Assembly (NCBI GenBank): GCA_965231765.1
Contig: OZ246887.1
Location: forward strand, 2,604,001-2,668,000
Reading direction: 5' to 3'
Length of the DNA stretch: 64,000 nucleotides
Origin: JAAXHF01 sp963665955
Lineage (GTDB): Bacteria > Desulfobacterota > Binatia > Bin18
How positions within the stretch are numbered: the first letter of the stretch is position 1; the number at the start of each line of letters is the position of its first letter. The notes below the pieces were generated by a model. That model made no database searches and was not told the DNA's origin. It saw nothing but the letters and a program-made list of their open reading frames with translations. Below are positions 9,294-15,838 of this stretch, in pieces. Both the position numbers and the translations under genes were made by a program.

Positions 9294-9377
9294 TTGGTAA
9301 TGCCTAGTTTCTGGCTTACTCTTGGTAATGCCTAGTTTCTGGCTTACTCTTGGTAATGCCTAGTTTCTGGCTTACTC
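9294..9377. repeat. 28-bp unit repeated three times in tandem
   Basis: Three exact 28-base copies (starts 9294, 9322, 9350) lie in the 5' untranslated region of the 7535-9277 gene. Each contains GGCTTACTC, which on the minus strand is the -10 hexamer TAAGCC. The equivalent leader of the neighbouring paralogue has no such expansion. Confidence 0.95.
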
Positions 9378-9397
9378 GCAGTTGGTCTGGATGTCAA
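9369..9397 (-). promoter_or_regulatory. Predicted sigma-70 promoter of the 7535-9277 gene
   Basis: Minus-strand TTGACA (9392-9397), a 17-base spacer and TAAGCC (9369-9374). The same arrangement, with the matching spacer end ACTGCGAG, precedes the paralogue at 11315-11343. That conservation supports function despite the poor -10. Confidence 0.6.
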
Positions 9398-9417
9398 CCT
9401 TTTATATCCAAAAAAAT

Positions 9418-9453
9418 AAAAGGGTGGGAGAGCATATGCTCTCCCACCCTTTT
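9418..9453 (-). terminator. Rho-independent terminator of the 9524-11266 gene
   Basis: A perfect 36-base palindrome with arms AAAAGGGTGGGAGAGCAT is followed on the minus strand by a T-rich run (ATTTTTTT). It lies about 70 bases past the stop codon and immediately upstream of the next gene's promoter. Confidence 0.85.
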
Positions 9454-9523
9454 GGTTGGTCTGTTTGTAACGATCAGTCCTCAGGAGGAAACTGGTCGTG
9501 CAGGTTTTGCAGGTTGTGTATGC

Positions 9524-11266
9524 CTAGCGTGCAGCACCATTGTACAGCAGTGAACCAGAGGTGGCACCGGAGCACTCACCATCGTTGAAGGTCACTTCAC
9601 CGTTGACCATGATATGCCGGTAGCCTTCGGCCTTCTGGACACGCCGCCATTCGTTGGCCGGCAGGTCATGCACGATTTCACTTTCAGCCGCGTTGACTGT
9701 GTTGGCATCGTAGATCACGATGTCAGCAGCCATGCCCGGACGCAGCGTACCGCGATCCTTGAGGCCAGCCGCCCAGGCCGACATACCGCTCAGACGGAAA
9801 TGGGCTTCTTCCAAGGACATGGTGCCGGTCTCGCGGACGAGCCAGGACAGCACTTCAGTCGGATAGATCGCCGGGGTGATGAACTTCACGTGCGCGCCGC
9901 CATCCGAGACACCAGGCAGGCTGTACTGTGAACCCATCAGTTCTTTGTAGCCCTCAATATTTGCGTTGGCGACAGGGCCAGCCCACTCAGTGCGCAGATC
10001 GTCGGCTACGGACAGGTCGAGCATGGCGTCGATGACATGCTTGCCTTCCTTCTCAGCAATCTGCTCGACCGACAGGCCCTCGTATTGCAGCTTGAGGTCA
10101 CGATCCTTGACTTTGCGAGCGATGAAATTGTGGAACTCACCAAAAACGATATTCAAGGTCTCCATGCCACCACCGTCGTAGTCTTCACGCATTTCGGCGC
10201 GGAGTTCGGGCTTCGACAGTTTGGCTTTGCGCTCTTCGACCGTCCCGAGCGTGGCTTCTTTCCAGGCCGGGACACTGTCAAACAGGTTCCAGTCTTCGAG
10301 CGTCATCCGAACCGGGGCGCGGGCGGTGACAGCCTGACCGAACACGCGGGCGCCACGTTCGTTCGCGGCGTTGACCCAATCCAGCTGGGCTTTGTGCGAT
10401 TCGGGATGTTTGTCACTGATCACGATAGCGTTGTACAACAGCGGACGACCAGCTTTCTTCGTCATTTTTTCCAGGAATTTGAAGTCGTCATCAATGCTAA
10501 AGGAGGCATCAGTAGCGCCAGACTGGGTGAACTGGATGCAACCGTCGCCAACATCGTTCATCGCGTTGGCCATGTCCATGTAAAACTCATCCGGCAGGAT
10601 ATCGGTGATCATCGGCGTACCATCATAGTCACGCTGCACAGACACACGGCCTTCCGGCACGAGGCGCTGCGCGGACCAACCAGCCGCACCAGCCTTCACG
10701 GCTTCTTTGTAGTGACCAACGATGGTGTCCATTTCTTCCTTGTTGGGGAAGCGTTTTTTGGCCTCATCAAAACCACCCATCACGTAGGCCACGGCCGGTG
10801 CGATCGGGAAGAGATGCGAGACGTTCACGCCCAAAGGCATGCGGGACAAACGGTCCATGTATTGCGGGAAGGTTTCCCAGTCGACCTTCATGGAAACGCG
10901 CATGGGTTCCAGAGGGATAGCTTCCGTCCGGGACAGAGCGAGCATCGCACGGTCAGCATCTTGCGGACGCAACGGAGCAAAACCAAAACCGCAGTTACCG
11001 ATCGTCACGGTGGTCACACCATGCCAGCTACCGATTGTGCAAAATGGATCCCAATGCAGCTGCGCATCATAATGGGTGTGCAGATCAACGAAACCAGGAG
11101 CCACAATCAGGCCATTGGCGTCGATGACTTTTTTGGCATCGCTGGCATTCAGCTTGCCAATTTCCGCGATCTTTCCGTCTTTGATACCAATGTCACCCAA
11201 GTAACGCGGAACCTTTGTCCCATCGACGATTGTTCCACCCTTCACGATAGTATCGAACTGAGCCAT
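9524..11266 (-). CDS. N-acyl-D-amino-acid deacylase-like amidohydrolase (copy B)
   Basis: This 580-residue protein is nearly collinear with the neighbour at 7535-9277. The metal-site motif H63-T-H65-YD67, the ligand N91-C92-G and SDGGAHVKF are all present. Differences are concentrated in a few stretches, such as WDPFCTIGSWHG against WDPYLSISSWHG near residues 72-83, which border the active site and could change specificity. The gene has its own promoter (11315-11343) and its own terminator (9418-9453), so it is transcribed separately from its copy. A long opposite-strand frame covers it but is only a shadow of its codon bias. Confidence 0.85.
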   Translation of the reverse strand: MAQFDTIVKGGTIVDGTKVPRYLGDIGIKDGKIAEIGKLNASDAKKVIDANGLIVAPGFVDLHTHYDAQLHWDPFCTIGSWHGVTTVTIGNCGFGFAPLRPQDADRAMLALSRTEAIPLEPMRVSMKVDWETFPQYMDRLSRMPLGVNVSHLFPIAPAVAYVMGGFDEAKKRFPNKEEMDTIVGHYKEAVKAGAAGWSAQRLVPEGRVSVQRDYDGTPMITDILPDEFYMDMANAMNDVGDGCIQFTQSGATDASFSIDDDFKFLEKMTKKAGRPLLYNAIVISDKHPESHKAQLDWVNAANERGARVFGQAVTARAPVRMTLEDWNLFDSVPAWKEATLGTVEERKAKLSKPELRAEMREDYDGGGMETLNIVFGEFHNFIARKVKDRDLKLQYEGLSVEQIAEKEGKHVIDAMLDLSVADDLRTEWAGPVANANIEGYKELMGSQYSLPGVSDGGAHVKFITPAIYPTEVLSWLVRETGTMSLEEAHFRLSGMSAWAAGLKDRGTLRPGMAADIVIYDANTVNAAESEIVHDLPANEWRRVQKAEGYRHIMVNGEVTFNDGECSGATSGSLLYNGAAR

Positions 11267-11314
11267 AGCTACCCTCCTTAGTGGTAATAGTTATTCTGGG
11301 AGTACCCGACCTCC

Positions 11315-11343
11315 GGCATACTCGCAGTTGCGTTAGATGTCAA
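11315..11343 (-). promoter_or_regulatory. Predicted sigma-70 promoter of the 9524-11266 gene
   Basis: Minus-strand TTGACA (11338-11343), a 17-base spacer and TATGCC (11315-11320). The predicted transcript start is about 40 bases before the ATG. The -35, the spacer end and the flanking AAGG are conserved with the promoter at 9369-9397. Confidence 0.65.
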
Positions 11344-11434
11344 CCTTGTCTCGCCTGAAAGATTCCCGAGAGAATACGATTAACTTCCTATCGCATGTTT
11401 TTTTCGAATCAGCAAGGGATTCGGCAATATTTTC

Positions 11435-11448
11435 TGAATGAGTGTTCA
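11435..11448. promoter_or_regulatory. Operator-like palindrome, diverged copy
   Basis: TGAATGAGTGTTCA differs at two positions from TGAATGAACGTTCA at 13231-13244. It lies just past the stop of the 11455-12480 gene and about 90 bases upstream of the -35 box of the 9524-11266 gene. Function is inferred only from similarity. Confidence 0.35.
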
Positions 11449-11454
11449 CTTACA

Positions 11455-12480
11455 TTATTTAAATCGGGGCATCACCTTTTGGGCGAACAGTTCAAGATTG
11501 CCCATCACTTTTTCTGGAGCCAAACCAGGCAGATGCATGCCCATCGCCAAATGTGTCACGCGAGTTTCTTCTTGGTAACGCTCAATCGCTCGAATGCAGT
11601 CGTCTGGGGTACCAACAATCGGCGCCCCGCCTGGAATAGTCGGGTCAACATCCTTGATCTGTTCAAGTGTCGGCAGCTGGGACATGGCTCGATCAGCAGG
11701 TAAGTCGCCCGCTTTTTTCAGCAAGGGAAAGGCTGAGGTGAATAAATAATACAGATGTTCGCCGACTTCTTCCCAGGCTTTTTCTCGGCTTTCAGCGACA
11801 TACACCCAGCGCAGCTGACACAGATGGTAATCTTTTGGGTCGCGCCCCTGGCGTTCGAGTTCTTCGTCGTACGCCCGCTGCTGATCGACCTCTCCAGTTC
11901 CAATTAAGTGAAAACCCATCCGCGCAGCACGTTCAACCGCCTTTTTGCCACGGGCGCCAATCCAAATTGGCGGATGCGGGGTTTGCACCGGACGAGGAGT
12001 AAGTTCAGCGTCTTTCAGCTGATAATAGCGGCCATCATGCGAAAAATTCTTTTCATTCCACGCTTTTTGAATGACTTCGAGGCCCTCTTCTAACTGCGCA
12101 TCACGTTCCTCGCGAGGAATACCAAAGCCTTCAAACTCATTGACCCGGTAGCCTTTGCCGATGCCAAGGTCAAAACGGCCGTTCGACATGATATCGACCG
12201 TGGCAGCATCCTCGGCAACACGCAAAGCATTTTGGAACGGCAGAATCAGAATACAGGTGCCAATCCGAATACGCTGGGTGCGCGTCGCAATACCACCGGC
12301 TAATGGCATCAGCGACGGTGACCAGCCGTCTTGATCAAAATGATGTTCGGTCAACCAGATCGTGTCATAGCCAAGCTCTTCAGCTTTCACTATTTGTTCT
12401 ATTTGTGTACGATATAGTTCCGGAAACGACTGCGCCCAGCGCGCTGGGTTATTAAACGGCATTAAGAGACCAAAATCCAT
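11455..12480 (-). CDS. LLM class flavin-dependent oxidoreductase
   Basis: The protein has 341 residues when started at the ATG at 12480 behind AAGGAGGAAAAGA. The frame extends to 12621, but that part has no family similarity. Luciferase-family features are MDFGLLMPF at the N-terminus, WLTEHHFDQDGW, RIGTCILILPFQNALRVAEDAATVD, NGRFDLGIGKGY and HPPIWIGARG. The C-terminus has the usual IVGTPDDCIRAIERY. It lies directly upstream of the deacylase-like copy B and faces a divergent NTF2-like gene. A pathway combining an LLM oxygenation with amide hydrolysis is an inference from the repeated pairing. Confidence 0.85.
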   Translation of the reverse strand: MDFGLLMPFNNPARWAQSFPELYRTQIEQIVKAEELGYDTIWLTEHHFDQDGWSPSLMPLAGGIATRTQRIRIGTCILILPFQNALRVAEDAATVDIMSNGRFDLGIGKGYRVNEFEGFGIPREERDAQLEEGLEVIQKAWNEKNFSHDGRYYQLKDAELTPRPVQTPHPPIWIGARGKKAVERAARMGFHLIGTGEVDQQRAYDEELERQGRDPKDYHLCQLRWVYVAESREKAWEEVGEHLYYLFTSAFPLLKKAGDLPADRAMSQLPTLEQIKDVDPTIPGGAPIVGTPDDCIRAIERYQEETRVTHLAMGMHLPGLAPEKVMGNLELFAQKVMPRFK

Positions 12481-12690
12481 TCTTTTCCTCCTTAACGTAT
12501 ACCTGCTGGGAATAGCCCGGAGGCTCTGCTGGGTCAAGCTTGACGGGAGACAAAGAAGCTGATTTGGGAGGAGAGAGGTAATGAAAGAGGCGAACGCACA
12601 CATGGGTTTTATGGAATCCAAGGACCCAACAGATACGAGTGAATATGAGACCTATCACCAGATTTTAGAGCAAGTCGAGAGGAGGAACCC

Positions 12691-13101
12691 ATGACCGAAG
12701 AACAAATCGCCCGTGACAAAACCGCTATCGCTGAACTGATCGCCCAGTACAACTTCGCCATTGACCACGAGGATTACCAAGGCTGGGCTGACTGCTTTGC
12801 TCCAGCCGGCATCTTTGACGGCGTGATTGGTAAGTTTGACGCGCATCGCGACCTCGATCGTTTTGTCGCTGAGGTCAAACGCCTGTCGGCTGATTCTCCA
12901 AATCTCCGCCATTACGTAAGCAATATTCTCAGCGAGGTAGACGGCGATACTGCCCGGTCCAAGTGTTTTCTGCTGATGACCTCGACCACTAAAGAGGGTG
13001 GCACCAAGATAGCCATTGCTGGGGAATACGAAGACCAACTCGTCAAACACGACGGCAAATGGCTCTTCTCGTATCGCAAAGTCCGGGCAGATGGAGCCTA
13101 G
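12691..13101 (+). CDS. SnoaL/NTF2-like domain protein
   Basis: This 136-residue protein has the cone-shaped SnoaL/NTF2 fold signature: DKTAIAELIAQYNFAIDHEDYQGWADCFAP near residues 9-38, then LRHYVSNI and the terminal DGKWLFSYRKV. Members include small dehydratases, isomerases and hydrolases of catabolic and polyketide pathways, and many members of unknown role. The ATG follows GAGAGGAGGAACCC. It is divergent from the LLM gene at 11455-12480, which suggests shared control of an oxidation/isomerisation step. It could also be non-enzymatic. Confidence 0.75.
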   Translation: MTEEQIARDKTAIAELIAQYNFAIDHEDYQGWADCFAPAGIFDGVIGKFDAHRDLDRFVAEVKRLSADSPNLRHYVSNILSEVDGDTARSKCFLLMTSTTKEGGTKIAIAGEYEDQLVKHDGKWLFSYRKVRADGA

Positions 13102-13161
13102 CTCTTGAGCACCTGTCTCGTGCTTCTATTCGGGCCCAATAAGGAAACGCCCAAAAAGCAT

Positions 13162-13190
13162 TTGACTTCAATTAGAAAAGGGTCTAAGGG
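13162..13190 (+). promoter_or_regulatory. Candidate promoter of the 13308-14408 gene
   Basis: TTGACT (13162-13167), a 17-base spacer and TAAGGG (13185-13190). It has the same geometry as the promoters of the related hydrolases at 9369, 11315 and 15764, and lies about 40 bases upstream of the operator-like palindrome. Confidence 0.45.
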
Positions 13191-13223
13191 GGATTTCAGA
13201 AGCAAGATACGGAGAAGAAGGAG

Positions 13224-13251
13224 AATCGGCTGAATGAACGTTCAGCCGATT
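13224..13251. promoter_or_regulatory. Hairpin enclosing the TGAATGAACGTTCA operator-like motif
   Basis: An 11-bp perfect stem (AATCGGCTGAA/TTCAGCCGATT) flanks a 6-base loop. The central TGAATGAACGTTCA (13231-13244) matches the site upstream of the 15839-17560 gene at 13 of 14 positions. It could be a repressor operator for the downstream hydrolase or a terminator of the NTF2-like gene, since TTT follows. The match to another hydrolase upstream region favours the first. Confidence 0.55.
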
Positions 13252-13307
13252 TTGCCCTCAATAGTCTTGAGGGTTGTGTATATTATTCTACGTAAGGAGG
13301 GCTAAGT

Positions 13308-14408
13308 ATGGCATATCGTATTATCTCTGGAGATTCACATTTTGTAGAGCCACCTGACATGTGGGCCGAGCGGATGGACAAAAAATTCCGCGATCGGGCG
13401 CCTCATACCGTCCAGGGCAACAATGGCAAGCCAGGCGAATTCTTCGTATGCGAAAATATCACTCCCGTTCCGGTGGCTGGTTTTTTTGGCTCAGGCAAGA
13501 GCGCCGAAGAGCTGCCGGCTCATATGGAACAGGGCTTTAGTGTGGCTCCGAAGAGCGTGTGGGACCCAGCCGAGCGGCTGAAAGATCAGGATAAAGATGG
13601 CGTCAGCGCCGAAGCAATGTATACCTCAATGGGCATGTTGCTGTTCGGTCTCGAAGATACCGCGCTGCGCGCATCTGCTTTCAGCGCCTTCAATGACTGG
13701 GCTGCGGAGTACACCAGCTACAACCCGAACCGCATGGTCGGCTTGGGCGCGATCACGCTGGAAGATATTCCGGCCGGGATCGCCGAGTTAGAGCGCATTG
13801 CCAAGAAGGGCCTACGTGGCGCCTTGATTTGGGGTGCACCGCCTGAAGATAAGCCATATAGCCATTCGGAGTATGATCCGTTCTGGTCAGCCGCAGAAGA
13901 TCTGAACATGCCACTGTCGCTGCACATCCTGACCTCGCGCAAAGGGCACGGGATTGATTTCAGCAATATTCTGAACGGCTATATGAGCCTACCGCAGGAA
14001 GTTCAGCTGACCTTAGCTGATATGGTGTTTGGGAGCGTGTTCGAGCGCCATCCTAAACTGAAAATCGTCTCGGCTGAGAATGACGTGTCATGGCTACCAC
14101 ACTTCATGTACCGCATTGACCATGGCTACGATCGGCTACGCCACTTCCAGAACGTGCAGCTGTCGATGATGCCGAGCGAGTACATCAAACGGAATGTGTG
14201 GTGTACCTTCCAGTTTGAGGATACCTGGATTGATACTTACAAACGCCTCGATGCGACCAAGATCATGTGGTCGTCCGACTATCCGCATACCGATTCGCCG
14301 TGGCCGCGCTCTTCCGAGTACATCAAGGAGAATTTCTCCGATGCACCAGAAGATATCCTGGCCGGTGTGGTTGGTGGTAATGCCGCTGCGCTATACGGTA
14401 TTAGCTAA
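13308..14408 (+). CDS. ACMSD-like metal-dependent amidohydrolase (divergent paralogue 5)
   Basis: This 366-residue amidohydrolase-2 protein keeps the family pattern with different residues: SGDSHFVEPPDMW at the N-terminus (D9-S-H11), LSLHILTS for the central His, SAENDVSWLPH for the Glu region and WSSDYPHTDSPWP for the Asp. It is clearly more distant from the four minus-strand paralogues and lies on the other strand. The ATG follows TAAGGAGGGCTAAGT. An LLM gene follows in the opposite direction and a bidirectional terminator separates them. Its own promoter and operator-like sequences lie upstream. Confidence 0.85.
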   Translation: MAYRIISGDSHFVEPPDMWAERMDKKFRDRAPHTVQGNNGKPGEFFVCENITPVPVAGFFGSGKSAEELPAHMEQGFSVAPKSVWDPAERLKDQDKDGVSAEAMYTSMGMLLFGLEDTALRASAFSAFNDWAAEYTSYNPNRMVGLGAITLEDIPAGIAELERIAKKGLRGALIWGAPPEDKPYSHSEYDPFWSAAEDLNMPLSLHILTSRKGHGIDFSNILNGYMSLPQEVQLTLADMVFGSVFERHPKLKIVSAENDVSWLPHFMYRIDHGYDRLRHFQNVQLSMMPSEYIKRNVWCTFQFEDTWIDTYKRLDATKIMWSSDYPHTDSPWPRSSEYIKENFSDAPEDILAGVVGGNAAALYGIS

Positions 14409-14428
14409 GATCAACGACTTCCAAACGT

Positions 14429-14460
14429 AAAAAAGGGCGGCCTATGGGTCGCCCTTTTTT
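14429..14460. terminator. Bidirectional rho-independent terminator
   Basis: The stem AAAAAAGGGCG / CGCCCTTTTTT encloses a short loop between the convergent genes 13308-14408 (+) and 14500-15336 (-). A-tracts and T-tracts on both sides give a U-run for each direction. Confidence 0.9.
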
Positions 14461-14499
14461 GTTGAGACTCGCTCAAGCAGTTTGTATGCTCTTGCCTGA

Positions 14500-15336
14500 T
14501 TACGCAAATTTGGGAATCAATTGGGCGTACTTATCGAGCATCGGCATCAGGGTATCTTTGTCGGCCGAGGGCAGAAAGAGTACAGCGCGCTCAACACCTA
14601 GCTCTTGGTGTTTGGCCAGATCTTCTTCTTTATCCGAAGAGCCAAAAATCGAGACAGGTATTGGGGAGCGTCCAGCTTGGGCAGCAAGTTCCTGCAGTTC
14701 TTTAATAGAGTCAGGCAGCATACCAGGATTGAAGCCAACGGGGACCCAGCCGTCGCAATAGTTCACGACTCGTTTGAGGCCACCATTGAAGGTGCCTAAC
14801 AGAATCGGCGGATGCGGATTCTGGGCGGGCTTGGGGTAGGACCAGATCTTATCGAAGTTTGTGAACTCGCCATGATACTCAGCCTCTTCATTGGCCCAGA
14901 TTTCCTTCATGGCTTCGATTCTTTCGCGGAGGACCTTCCAACGTTTTTTAAACGGCGTGCCATGGTTCTCCATCTCTTCAGCGTTCCAGCCACCGCCAAT
15001 ACCAAAAAGGAGACGCCCGTTTGACAGCTGGTCAACCGTGGCGACTTCTTTGGCCAAGACGATCGGATCACGTTCGATCACCAAACAGATACCACTCCCG
15101 ATCTTGATTTTTTTGGTGGCGCCTGCGGCAGCCATGAGCGCGACAAAGAGGTCATGGGTATGCCAGTACTCTTTAGGCAGCTCCGCTCCACCCGGCCACG
15201 GCGACAGACGGCTGGCCGGAATATGCGTATGCTCGGGGAACCAGATCGATTCAAATCCGCGCGCTTCACATGCGGCCGCCAGATCATCAGGCCGCATCGC
15301 ATAGTCGGTTGCAAACATCGTAATGCCAATATCCAT
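14500..15336 (-). CDS. LLM class oxidoreductase, F420 Rv2161c-like type
   Basis: This 278-residue enzyme is of the shorter LLM subgroup usually annotated as probable F420-dependent (Rv2161c-like). Motifs are MDIGITMFATDYAM, the WFPEHTHIPASR active-site segment, IGSGICLVIERDPIVLAKEVATVD, LFGIGGGWN and HPPILLGTFNGG. Of the two nearby ATGs, 15336 lies 7 bases behind AGGAGG while 15342 lies only one base behind it, so 15336 is preferred. It faces the 13308 hydrolase and is divergent from the 15839 deacylase-like gene. This forms a second hydrolase-LLM-deacylase triad. F420 use is an inference from subgroup. Confidence 0.85.
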   Translation of the reverse strand: MDIGITMFATDYAMRPDDLAAACEARGFESIWFPEHTHIPASRLSPWPGGAELPKEYWHTHDLFVALMAAAGATKKIKIGSGICLVIERDPIVLAKEVATVDQLSNGRLLFGIGGGWNAEEMENHGTPFKKRWKVLRERIEAMKEIWANEEAEYHGEFTNFDKIWSYPKPAQNPHPPILLGTFNGGLKRVVNYCDGWVPVGFNPGMLPDSIKELQELAAQAGRSPIPVSIFGSSDKEEDLAKHQELGVERAVLFLPSADKDTLMPMLDKYAQLIPKFA

Positions 15337-15728
15337 ATTCATACCTCCTTCTAAACAGTTCTCATTAGCAGGACACAAACAACTTACCCGCCCTGCCTTA
15401 CCAGTTTCTGTAGCCTGTATCAATGCGGTTCAGTATTCGACTGCGTATGATAATCAGCAATAATGCGATTCAAGGCATGCAACTCAGCCCCAAGCTCCTA
15501 TGCCTGACCTTGCAACGCCTGCCAAAACGCCTGATCACCATCCCGTCGCTCTTGGCCCGCGAACTGCGCAGCGTCAAGCTTGCGTTGATATGCAGCGATC
15601 ATCCTTTCTTGCTTTCTTGAATTATGCCAAGCTGTTGACTCACAGCCTCAATCTGGCCAATCAGCCAGTCATTTCTGTTGTCAAACAGGCCGGAGTTGTG
15701 TCTGATAAGGACTGATGGTTCCTCCCCA
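15337..15728. other. Non-coding or decayed region with two overlapping minus-strand mini-frames
   Basis: No recognised gene. On the minus strand one frame reads ...LIGQIEAVSQQLGIIQESKKG* and overlaps, through an ATGA junction near 15606, a 35-codon frame that begins MIAAYQRKLDAAQFAGQERR. After one stop the same frame continues ELGAELHALNRIIADYH. The composition is hydrophilic and helical, like real protein. No family is recognised, and it may be a decayed gene. Confidence 0.3.
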
Positions 15729-15756
15729 ATATTTTGGCGCAGATATTTTGGCGCAG
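15729..15756. repeat. 14-bp tandem duplication
   Basis: ATATTTTGGCGCAG occurs twice without a spacer, ending 7 bases before the -35 box of the 15839-17560 gene. Confidence 0.9.
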
Positions 15757-15763
15757 ATTCTGT

Positions 15764-15792
15764 TTGACACTGGTTTGTTCAAGGTGTAATGG
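15764..15792 (+). promoter_or_regulatory. Candidate promoter of the 15839-17560 gene
   Basis: TTGACA (15764-15769), a 17-base spacer and TAATGG. The -35 is perfect and the -10 weak, as in the paralogous genes. The operator-like palindrome lies 12 bases downstream, near the expected start of transcription. Confidence 0.5.
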
Positions 15793-15804
15793 TGAGGGCA
15801 ATAC

Positions 15805-15818
15805 TGAACGAACGTTCA
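15805..15818. promoter_or_regulatory. TetR-type operator-like motif
   Basis: TGAACGAACGTTCA, containing the palindromic core GAACGTTC, matches 13231-13244 at 13 of 14 positions. It is placed over the predicted start of transcription of a deacylase-like gene, which fits a repressor site. No TetR-family regulator gene lies in the window. Confidence 0.5.
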
Positions 15819-15838
15819 CTCTCAAGAAGGAGGGCTAT

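Noticed and set aside
9294..9377. Possible CRISPR array
   Set aside because: The 28-base units are directly adjacent with no spacers and only three copies, and they overlap a promoter.
10037..11281. 414-codon plus-strand frame opposite the deacylase-like gene copy B
   Set aside because: It is antisense to a clearly conserved gene, is rich in His/Arg/Val from mirrored codon bias, and has no family motif.
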